Source: Hygrocybe punicea (Eukaryota; Basidiomycota; Agaricomycetes; Agaricales; Hygrophoraceae). Taken from it: 64,000 nt of DNA. Both the position numbers and the translations under genes were made by a program. The notes under the pieces were generated by a model. That model ran no database searches and was not told where the DNA came from. It saw only the letters and a program-made list of their open reading frames with translations. Positions 55,531 through 64,000 of the stretch are shown in pieces. How positions within the stretch are numbered: position 1 is the first letter of the stretch; each line of letters begins with the position of its first letter. The DNA lies in assembly GCA_963556145.1 (NCBI GenBank), contig OY744465.1, positions 2,046,001-2,110,000 of the forward strand. The letters are read 5' to 3'.

Positions 55531-58500
55531 GACAAGTCTCGATATGGCAACAAAACGTTAACAGGTCATTAATCACCCAGCTAGATATGCTTGAATCGAT
55601 CGGGAAACAACATGACTTCGTACTGAGACAGGAACCATATTTCGACTTCAAAGGCCTCATGTGGGCTAACGGTTATTACACTGTCATCTACCCTCCACGT
55701 CATCACGATACACATGGCACCACCCCCACCCGATCAGTAATACTTGTCAGCAAATTATTGGCATCCAATGTATGGGCGCCAATACTCGTACCATCCTCGG
55801 ACATCACAGTGGTGCAGCTCACTGGGCATTTTGGAACCATCCGAATAATTAACATATACAATAACTGTGACAACAACAGTGCGGTAAGGGAACTCGATCA
55901 GTATCTTGGCAGCGAAGCGGCGAACAGCGCGACACCCAGGCCAATACGATATATATGGGCAGGTGACTTCAATAGGCACCACCCATTATGGGACGAAGAG
56001 AGAAACATTCATCTGTTCACTAACGCGAACCTAGAGGCAGCAGCAACATTACTGGAACTTGTGGGTCAGCACAACATGAAGATGGCGCTGCCAGAAGGGT
56101 TCCCCACGTTGCAGGCCCTGGCGACCAACAACCTGACAAGGGTTGATAACGTGTTCTGCACCAATACTCTACTAGACCACTTTATATCCTGTGATACGCG
56201 CCCAGAAGAAAGGCCAGCGAAAACGGATCACTTCCCTATAGCATACACACTTGACATTACTGTGCAGTGCAGTAAATTCAAGCCACGGCCGAATTACCAA
56301 GAAGCAAGTTGGAAGAAATTTCGTGAAACATTCGAGGAAGGGTTAAGAGGTCTGGGCGAACCTGGAGAGTTGGCGGAGGTAGAGGACTTACACAAGACAA
56401 TACAGGAACTGGACGAAGTAGTACGAAAGGCAATAACAGAGGCTGTGCCAATGACGAAACCATCCCCCTACAGCAAAAGGTGGTGGAGCGTGGAGCTGTC
56501 AGTCATGCGCATGAAGGTAAGGAATCTAGGACGAAAGGCGTACCACCACCACGCAGACCGTATACACCCTGTGCATGAGGAATATCGGAGGACAAGAAAT
56601 GACTACTCCGAGCAAATACGACGTACGAAAACGGAACATTGGGTCAAGTGGCTGGAGGAAATTGATGGATCTGATATGTGGACAGCAAGTCGCCTAGTGA
56701 CAGGGACAGCCTCTGATGGAGGACGGGCAAGAATACCGACACTGTGTGAGACAAATGTAATGACAGGAGTGACGAGGGAAGCGGTAAGCAACGAGGAGAA
56801 AGGAAAATGGTTCTACAAAACTTTTTTCCCACCGAAGCCACTGATGTCGTCAGTGCCAGAACAACCAGTATACCCACAACCAGCGTGGAGGTTTGAGCTC
56901 ATCACTGACAAACAGATACACCGCGCAATCCAGAAAATGAAACCATACAAGGCAACGAAGACAGGCACGATCCTGAATGTTGTTTTCATACAGGCTCGGG
57001 AGCTCCTCGTGCCATACTTAGGGCCCATTTTCAGGGCTACGTTCACACTCAAAACATACCCGGAAAAATGGGCAGAGATGGAAACACCAGTATTGAAGAA
57101 ACTGGGGAAAACAAACTATGCAATACCAGGAGCATGGAGGCCAGTCATACTATCGAATGGGTATGCCAGGCTGCTAAACGCATGCATGACGGAGGATGTA
57201 GTATGCATGTGTGAGAAGAGAGGGCTGATCCCGCCATACCATTTCGGAGGGAGACCTGGGTGCGGTGCAACGGACGCCCTACTGCACCTTGTCAAGATAG
57301 TCAAAGATGCGTGGCAAAGGGGTAAAGTTGTATCAGTGCTGTCACTGGACATAAAGGGTGCGTTTCCCAGCACAGCAGTGGACCAGCTGTTACACAATAT
57401 GAGAGAGAGGGGCGTACCAGTGGAAATTGTCGAGTGGATGGAGCGATGGCTGGAGAAGCGGTGCACGGTACTGACATTTGATGACTTCACTTCAGAAACA
57501 TTCGACATCGACAATGGCTTGGATCAAGGAGATCCATTCTCACAGATATGCTATATATTATACAACACCGGTCAACTCGATACACTAAGGTGGAAGGACG
57601 GGGAGTCCGATATCCTATATTGACGACTCTAATGTGATAGTGGTGGGTGCAAACTTCGACGAGACGCATGCGACACTGAAAGATGTGATGGAGAGAGATG
57701 GGGGAGTATTGCAGTGGGCAAGGGAGCATAATTGCGAGTTTGGGCTGGAGAAATTCCAACTACTAGACCTGTCCAGACGCAAACGTATCGACCTGGCCAA
57801 TCCCAGGAAATGTATCCCTATTGAGAGACATCTGATAGTGCTGGGCGACATCGTAATTCAGTCAAAGGCCAGCATATGACTACTAGGTGTCCTCATCAAC
57901 CGTGAGCTCCGCTGGCACGAGCAGGAGGCAGTGGCAATTAAAAAGGGACAGGACTGGGTGCTACCATTCGCCAGACTGTCGAAGGCCGCAGGAGGCATAG
58001 CAGCTAAGTACATGAGACAACTCTACCTAGCCATCGCTGTGCCCTGAATGCTATATGCTGCTGAAGTTTTCCTCACATCGCGTAGAAGAAAATCAGATGG
58101 AACAGGGAGTCAGGGAGACAGAGGAAGGGCGATCATTAGAAGACTGGCATCCATACAGCGCAAAGCGGCCATTATGATTACAGGGGGACTATCAATGACA
58201 GCGACTGACGTCCTGGACATGCACGCCAACCTGCTTCCAATGCACCTATTAGTGGACAAAGTGCGACAATGCGTGGCGGTGAGGATCGCCACACTACCCC
58301 CGACGCACCCATTAAGTAAAGCCGTCCAGAACGCATGGGTGCATCACGTCAAAAGACATCCAACCCCGTTACACGACCTTGTTTGGTCTTACAAGATAGA
58401 ACCGGCGAAGATGGAGACAATACAGAACGTACGACAAGGGCCCAAGTGGGTGTCTACGGCAGAAATACAAATCAGTGAAACGAAGGAGAAGGCTTTGGAA

Positions 58501-59466
58501 GGCGAGAGAGCAGATGATGCAGACATTAAGGTATACACCGATGGGGCTGGAATCGAAGGAATGATCAGCGCGGCAGCAGTTCTACGTAGAAGGGGGCGAA
58601 GGGGCTGGAAGGGTAAGGCATATAGACTGGGGTTGGAAAAGTACCACGGCGTATATGAAGGAGAGGGAGTGGGCATGATCTTAGGGCTGGAGCTAATAAG
58701 GGAGGAGCCCAACGTCACAACTGTCTCAATGTACACAGACAACCAGGCAGCAATCCAGGCGTCAACCCTCACAAAACCGGCGCCATCACACTACATCTTT
58801 GACATCTTCCACAAAAGACTGGAAATGACAAGACGGAGACATGACGACCTGAACTTAGTATTGCGATGGATGCCGGGACATGAGGGGACAGAAGGCAATG
58901 AGCGGGCAGATTCGAAGGCTAAAAATGCGGCGAGAGGCAGAGTCTCTTCGAACGAGCAACTGCCAGCAGACCTGCGCAAGAAACTACCCTTTAGCAAGAT
59001 GGCGGTACGACGTACTTTCCTTGCTGGGCTTCGTGATCGAGCAATGGAATATTGGTGTGACTCCATCCACTTCGCACGAGTAAACGACGTTGACCCAACC
59101 TTCTCACCATCGACATATCGACACATGACAGCATCACTACCAAAGAAACACGCAGCCATCCTCATGCAACTGCGGTCTGGACATATCGGACTGAACCACC
59201 ACCTGCACAGAATCCAGCATGCAGACTCCCCGGTATGCCCATGTTGCCAGAGAAGCCATGAAACCGTCAAGCATTTTCTTGTCCAATGCCCAGCCCATGA
59301 ACATGCACGCGACAGGATGAGGCGCGTAATGGGACACGATGCCGGATACATCAAGAAACTTCTGTCAGTGCCGAAATATCTCCCAGCCCTATTCCGCTTC
59401 ATCAATGACACAGGGAGACTAAAAGAGACATTCGGCAGCATACCAGAATTGCAGTCTGACCAATAG
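55527..59466 (+). pseudogene. LINE B ORF2: endonuclease, RT, RNase H, Cys/His end
   Basis: The endonuclease domain (SIWQQNVNRSLI, WAGDFNRHHPLWDEERN, KTDHFPIAY) covers residues 1-250. Reverse transcriptase: MKPYKATKTGT (the usual APGPDG box is degraded), HFGGRPGCGATDAL, LSLDIKGAFPS, NGLDQGDPFS. The frame then breaks at about 57612 just before the catalytic YIDDSNVIVVGA, which lies one frame over. Further TGA stops at 57877 and 58045 sit where Arg is expected. RNase H (58048-59466 frame): IKVYTDGAGIEGMISAAAVL, YTDNQAAI, LRWMPGHEGTEGNERAD. It ends with a zinc-binding CPCCQRSHETVKHFLVQCP. Decayed but recent, judging by long intact stretches. Confidence 0.85.
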
Positions 59467-60153
59467 CCATGCATATCTATCCCGACACGTCCTGCTCAAA
59501 GCCAGGCACAGCTTATTGGCACCCACGTCAGCCCTGTTGTTACCTTGCCCTTCCACGATCTTCCTCCGCGCTCTGCTCTATGCTCTATGCTCTCCCCTCA
59601 TACCATTCTACTCCTACTTGTCCACTTCCACACTTCTAGTTCATTCTTGTTTTGATTTGTTTTATTCTACCTTACTCTATTGCGCTTTTTCACTTTTCAT
59701 TTGTCATTTTTCATTTTTCATGACATTATCACTAATGATACTCTACATACCCATAACCCCTAGGTTACCCCTATTTCGTGGACTCTTTTCCACCCCTGGG
59801 CCGGCACCGCTGGCCCTCTCTGTTGCTTCTGTACACTTTATCAGCGACCTTCAGTAGATTACGAGCATGTATTCTCTAGCATATGGTCCGCCACAAAGGA
59901 GAATAAACAAGGAAAAAATAAAATAAAATAAAAATTGTCAGGGCGCTGCATTCGTGAGGTTGCAAGTGGGTGTGGGACGTGATGAGACCCATGTAGCACC
60001 TGCGGGGCATTGCAACCGCGAGGTATCAGGGTATGGATGGGGCAGGCAGGCATTCATATGCCTGCCCATCTCTATTTTATATTATCTTTACTTACAACCT
60101 CACCCTTTGGAAGAACAGTGAGGGCCCATGGCCAACAGCCCCCTCCCAATGCA

Positions 60154-60206
60154 CCTCGTGGACCTGCACTGTCATTTCAATGGACGCCGGCACTGTATCC
60201 GTGAGG
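60154..60206. repeat. Dyad module, copy 7 (degenerate centre)
   Basis: CCTCGTGGACC..., TTTCAATGGA in the middle, ...TCCGTGAGG. 53 nt. Its centre is about 231 bp from the right end of element B, as in the other elements. Confidence 0.55.
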
Positions 60207-60642
60207 TATCCAGGAGGAAGGTGGAGCCTGGCGCCACCATTTCATTGCAGGTACATATTGTACCTGCAACCTGTTAGTGATTCCAGGACCCATTGGGGAC
60301 CCATGGGTAAACCCATGGTTTTACCAAACCTGCGTGGTGGGTATGGGTTACTAGGGGGTACGGGTACAGGTCGTGGGAAAATACCCGCGATAGACCCATG
60401 TCATTCACTACAAGCGGTCATGTCAAGTCTAGTGTTAACGAGGATGACCAAGCAGACTGTCTCGTTGATGGTAAAGTGTGATGTGGGGTAGATTACCTGC
60501 CAGTCGTGTGTTGCTTTGGTATTGCTGTATTTGTCAAAGTAGGGTTCTTGTAGTAGAAGCACATCGCATTTATTGTATAGATTCGAGTTGATTAAGTCCC
60601 ATTGTGCCTTAACGGATTTGTTGAGGTTGATTTGCCATATAT

Positions 60643-62455
60643 TTAAACCAATTGGATTATCGTTAGGGTGATCAGGCATGGGGCAAGGGAGGGAGGGAAG
60701 GAGTTGAGTGGTCTACTATTGAAAACAGAGTAGGGTGATGGTGGATGATCACCCCAGCTTTCTGGATTGCAGGTACGTGGGATGGTGATTGGGGGTATGG
60801 TGTTTTCATTTGATGCGAAGGGAAGTGTTGATGGCGTGAGGTGGGGAAGTGTGTTATGGGGAGGTCTGTGTTGTTGTAGGGGTGCTCCTGTGGGGTTGGG
60901 TCTGTTAGGTGGTATACAATGGGTATTTGGGTTGGGAGCATAGTGTTTGTCTTCGGGTCTGAGTATGGGGTGGTGGGAGTGTGGGTCGTTGGTGGTGTAC
61001 GATGTGGGGATGTCTGGGGGGGTGAACACCCGTGTCCATAGGTCATCTGTGGGGTAGTAGGGCATATGGTTTTCTATATTGGAGGCATCTATGTCCTTGC
61101 ATTTTTTGATGAATGTGGGGCAGCTGTGGTCCCAGCTGGTGTGGCCATCCTTTCCACAGGGGGTGCAGTGTGGGCTGTTACTGACGGTACAGTCTGTGGT
61201 TTGGTGATTTTTTCTGCAGGTACCACATGTGTCTCTAAGGGCCAGGCACAAGGATGCGACGTGGTTCCATAGTTGGCAGCATAGGCATCAGAGGGGTTCT
61301 CTTTTACATTTGTTGGTTTTAATGCATTTGTGGCATACATATATAGAGTTAGCAGATTCTGGAGAGGAGATAGTAAAGAATGCGTGTCCGCAAGTTTGGT
61401 TGGCTGCACGCTTTTCTTTGCATTTGATCCAGGTTGCTTTGATGATAGAACAGATGGGTAGGCCCTTGGTTTCCTCTATTTCTCTTAAATTTTGTGCGTC
61501 ATCTGGGTTGAAGGTGAGGGGGATGAAGTAAGCTATGACATTGTATGTTTGAGATTTGATTTCTGCCCCAAAACTGAAGTTGGTCGTAAAGCTGGATCGG
61601 CAGTCGTCTTCCAGTAGCCATTTAATGAGTAGATCAGAGCTTGGTTCTAGTAGTATTCCTCCATTGCGTAACTTGGTCAGTCCCTGAAATTTCTGGCCAT
61701 CTGGGGCTCCGATAGTATCTAGGATCTGATTAGCTTTTTCTATAATGCTGGCATGACTAAGCTTTGAAATATCCTCCTGGTGGGGGGGTTTAACGTTGAT
61801 AAGTATTTGTGGAGCTTGTAGAGCCTCCTTGGAGCTGATGTGTGGATTTTTTAGGCCAGGGGGGTGATGTTTGGGTTGGTTGGTTAGTGCATCTTTGTAT
61901 GTGTTAGTGGTGGATTCGATGGTGTTCGTGGATTTTTGTATGTCACTGGCAAGATGCTGGAGCTGGATTCTGGTAGCTTCTAAGTTGATTTTGACCTTTT
62001 TGGTTACTTTGTCTACTATTTCGTCGATGATCGGCTCCAGGGTATGTGCAGGGGGAGTGGTTGGCTGGAGATTTTCAGAATTTAATTTGATTATGAGGTG
62101 ATCGGAGAGGGTGGATGCTTTGAGATCTAGGTCCAGGTCGAGTAAGGTGATTGCTCTCGATCTTATGGTGTTAATTGCTTCTCAGTTGTCAGCTAATTCG
62201 TTTGCTGTGACAAGGTGAAAGAGCATGCCAGCTAAGATAGAAGCATCATAGTCCTTGTGTGCTAGGGAGGAAAACTTAGCAGATAGGAATTCTTTGGCAT
62301 CCTCCAGAGATTCTATGTCTTCACTGTTGTCTGTGTCTTGTCTGGTGTCTTTCTTTTTCTGGGAATCTGGGTTGGGACCCGGGGTTGATTTGGTGTTGGC
62401 GGTCCTGGTTGGTTGGTTTGCTGGTGGATTTGCTGCTTGTAAGTGTTGATTGGTG
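60643..62455 (-). pseudogene. LINE A ORF1 (gag-like with zinc knuckles)
   Basis: Minus-strand frame through TRIQLQHLASDIQKSTNTIE (coiled coil), LRNGGILLEPSSDLLIKWLL and FTTNFSFGAEIKSQTYNV. Cys/His knuckles follow: CLCCQLWNHVASLC, CGTCRKNHQTTDC and CTPCGKDGHTSWDHSC (61300-61100). A Pro-rich tail (NPTGAPLQQHRPPHN) leads to ORF2. In LINEs this protein binds the element RNA. TGA codons at about 62190 and 61290 interrupt it where CGA is plausible. The start is not certain. Confidence 0.7.
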
Positions 62456-63469
62456 CATTTCTAACTGACTGTTGTGGTTGTTTGCTCTGGTATGTCTAGA
62501 AATTGTGAGAGATAGTTGTTAGTAGGGTTTTTATGAGGGATGTAGGGCCTAAAGCCACTATAGAGGAACTCCTTTTTTTGGGGTCCCTGGGGGGTACCAT
62601 GTTGTAGTAGGAGGTCTGGGTAGCCTTAGTCAGTAGATCATGTGACTCTTAGTTGACTTTCTGATTAGTCAGTAGACTTAGTCAGTCCATCTTAGACTAC
62701 AGCTACAGGATTGTCTCCAGCCTCACGACTAGCTTAGCAGGGACCCATAGCCCCTGCTACAATGTGGTGAAGGAGCAAGAACCATCCCTGAAATTCCTTG
62801 CCTCAGGAATTTGTAGCATGCAGGTGTTATACTGAAGGTAGGTTGTGAGATACTTCTGGATAAGATGGTTGAATTGCAACTCACGATGACTTTTCCATAA
62901 GAGGTAGAAGATCTATCTCACACACAACACCTTGCAGGATGAATACCATCTCTTCACTGCCCCACTACTGTTTGCAGTCACTGCTTTGAGCACTCACCAT
63001 GTAGGTGGTTGATCCAAACATGTAATGTTGAATTGTTGCATCCAATTTTCAGTCTACAGATTGCTCACTGATCACGATCTTGATCAACAGCTATAATTTG
63101 CATACCTTCATCAAGTTGGCAACCTAATAGCTTTCGTTACCCCCATGCTCTGGGGCTAATTTCTCCAAGGTGATTCCTATGATATTTCTTGTTAGTTTTG
63201 TACCACCTAGGTTTGGTAAAGTCCACTCATGTGCACCTTCTAAATCATAATTTTGGTCCATCTTGTTTGACATATGCTATGGTGTTCTGCCAGGAACTCA
63301 AAGGATATTGATCAACCAATATGACGATGTGCCAAGCACCTAGTTATGTGTCATAGATCACCCTTACATACACTCACCAATCTCTACAGAATAAGCCCAG
63401 ATGACCTAGAGACAATTACACCACCAACTTGAATATGGGAACCAGCTATGAATACAGTCATTGCCCACT
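62456..63469. other. Probable LINE A 5' region and unassigned DNA
   Basis: TTAGTCAGTAGA-like repeats at 62620-62700 suggest another small element end. No gene is visible up to the LINE C fragment. Confidence 0.35.
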
Positions 63470-64000
63470 CAAAAGCAGAATCTATCAAAAATGAGTCACA
63501 CGACCAATCAGACATAAAGATCTTTACAGATGGCTCAGCATTAGAGGGAGGAGTAGGTGCTGCAGCTTATGAAACACTCATCAACATGCATGCATCACAC
63601 TAAAGTGGATCTTGGCCCAAAATGGGGTAGAAGGCAATGAGACAGCTGATGAGGAGGCAAAAAAAGCTGCTAGAGGCAATTCGAGCACACCAAGGAGTCT
63701 ACCAAAATGGCTTAAAAACAAAGGCTTACCTCATGGTCTTGCAGCAATCAAGGCTGCATTTTGATGAACCCTGAATAAGAAGACTGGGTACACTCCCCAA
63801 GATACGTGCAATTCACATGCATTGACCCTTCCTTCCCCATCCATAAATTCATCAAACAAATGCTAAGACTGAAAAGGCTTGAATGCAGTGTACTAATGCT
63901 ACATTCAGGTCACATACCACTCAACAATTACCTACACAAGATCAAGAAAATAGCTACTGTGAACCAATCAAAGAGAGAATTCACCATTTCCTCTTTGAAT
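63470..64000 (+). pseudogene. LINE C fragment: RNase H and C-terminus, runs off the window
   Basis: DIKIFTDGSALEGGVGAAA (RNase H first Asp) near 63510 is followed, after a gap, by LKWILAQNGVEGNETADEEA, LPKWLKNKGLPHGLAAIKA (63605-63760) and a stretch matching LINE C-termini (LRLKRLECSVLML, HSGHIPLNNYLHKIKKIA) at 63860-63960. Stops and deletions in between show decay. It is on the plus strand and differs from LINE A and B. Confidence 0.6.

Larger units (their letters stand above)
54117..59933 (+). mobile_element. LINE B, TSD ATTG(A/T)CAGGGCG, (TAAAA)n tail
   Basis: Flanked by ATTGACAGGGCG (54105-54116) and ATTGTCAGGGCG (59934-59945), a 12-bp duplication with one difference. The 3' end is a TAAAA-repeat tail (about 59912-59933). 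It starts only 2 bp before the ORF1 ATG, so the 5' leader is very short or lost. 5.8 kb, two ORFs. Confidence 0.9.
54079..59959. repeat. Dyad module, copy 6, split by LINE B
   Basis: The left part (54079-54116, with TCAATTGA at 54102) and the right part after the duplication (59946-59959, ending GTGAGG) together make exactly 52 nt. LINE B entered it next to the central palindrome. Confidence 0.75.
53489..60410. mobile_element. hAT-like element B (6.9 kb with a LINE inside), TSD CAAG(T/C)GGT
   Basis: Begins TATTGAATGACATGGG and ends CCCATGTCATTCACTA. Flanked by CAAGTGGT (53481-53488) and CAAGCGGT (60411-60418); the single difference is CG/TG. It interrupts the endonuclease domain of LINE A, whose frame resumes across it. 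Without LINE B (54117-59933) it is about 1.1 kb and has the same layout as the 9.9-, 16.4- and 24.0-kb elements: intron-like segment 53927-53973, low-complexity block (53620-53870) and two dyads (54079/59959 and 60154-60206). Confidence 0.88.
49020..60679 (-). pseudogene. LINE A ORF2: endonuclease, reverse transcriptase, RNase H (interrupted)
   Basis: From ATG 60679 the AP-endonuclease domain begins (NIWQINLNKS, LLLQEPYFD), is cut at 60418/53481 by a 6.9-kb element, and continues (IWCGDFNWHHPYWD at 53290, GTDHIPIL). Reverse transcriptase blocks lie at 52953-51544: PFKAPGPDGIPN, FLDIKGAFPN, GIGQGDPLS and AFIDNVAIY, where the catalytic FIDD reads FIDN. RNase H follows at 50850-50550 (IYTDSSGFEGG, YEAEMLACNLAL, YIDSSS), is split by an 870-bp insert (49673-50542) and resumes (KWISAHSGVAGNELADKEAK). 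A C-terminal Cys/His motif (CDSNDENIHHFIFECPKY) ends near 49020. Domain order matches fungal LINEs of the Tad/I type. Nonsense codons and the FIDN change make it dead. Confidence 0.85.

Noticed and set aside
57600..57640. Programmed frameshift before YIDD in LINE B
   Set aside because: No slippery heptamer or stem is evident, and the copy has other disabling changes, so a simple indel is more likely.
54119..58047. TGA read as a sense codon in LINE B
   Set aside because: TGA ends intact host genes here (for example the tetraspanin), and each LINE stop is explained by CGA decay.
1..64000. CRISPR arrays, tRNA and rRNA genes
   Set aside because: Repeats lack the regular repeat-spacer layout, and no cloverleaf with matching A and B boxes was noticed by eye; an automated scan was not possible.
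1..64000. TET/JBP or KDZ-type genes as the hidden system
   Set aside because: No dioxygenase HxD motif or KDZ transposase block was found; the large transposase here fits Plavaka instead.

Overview
This is a repeat-rich window from a filamentous basidiomycete, most likely an agaricomycete mushroom-former. The genes have many short GT-AG introns (about 45-70 nt) with CTNAC-type branch sites. Several families visible here (a Plavaka-type transposase, fungal HARBI1-like and Tc1/mariner-type transposases, fungal LINEs, a basidiomycete-style tetraspanin) fit that group. No tRNA, rRNA or CRISPR array was found.

Layout. (1) 0.2-6.1 kb: three intact multi-exon genes, an ATP-grasp-like protein (+), a lysine-rich/acidic unknown (-) and a possible OB-fold protein (+). 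(2) 6.1-25.4 kb: transposon-dominated DNA. It holds a foldback element, a 200-bp tandem repeat, a hAT element with a second hAT element inside it (9.3-11.3 kb), and a divergent two-gene Plavaka-type locus (about 11.4-23.9 kb) broken by three insertions. Another hAT-like element follows at 24.0 kb. (3) 25.4-28.2 kb: no gene, but a degenerate repeat field. (4) 28.3-35.6 kb: an island of apparently functional host genes, namely a LEA_2-like membrane protein, a restriction-endonuclease/kinase fusion, a tetraspanin and V-ATPase subunit c. (5) 35.9-44.1 kb: an 8.2-kb Tc1/mariner-type element with about 240-bp terminal repeats and two extra genes; a 3.1-kb PIF/Harbinger element sits inside its left terminal repeat. 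(6) 44.4-49 kb: a tyrosine-recombinase pseudogene cut by a solo LTR, a large foldback element and a gene relic. (7) 49-62.5 kb: a minus-strand LINE interrupted by a 0.87-kb element and by a 6.9-kb hAT-like element that itself carries a second, plus-strand LINE. The end of a third LINE closes the window.

Main themes. Insertions are dated by nesting, and many boundaries are fixed by target-site duplications (TSDs) read directly: 8 bp for hAT, TAA for Harbinger, TA for mariner, 5 bp for the LTR, 12 bp for LINE B. Nearly all in-frame nonsense codons in the mobile elements are TGA where CGA (Arg) is expected, pointing to CpG deamination. The least explained signal is a 52-bp dyad (22-nt half-sites around TCAATTGA) found about 210-230 bp from the right end of hAT-like elements with different terminal repeats. 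These elements also share a small intron near the left end and a simple-sequence exon.
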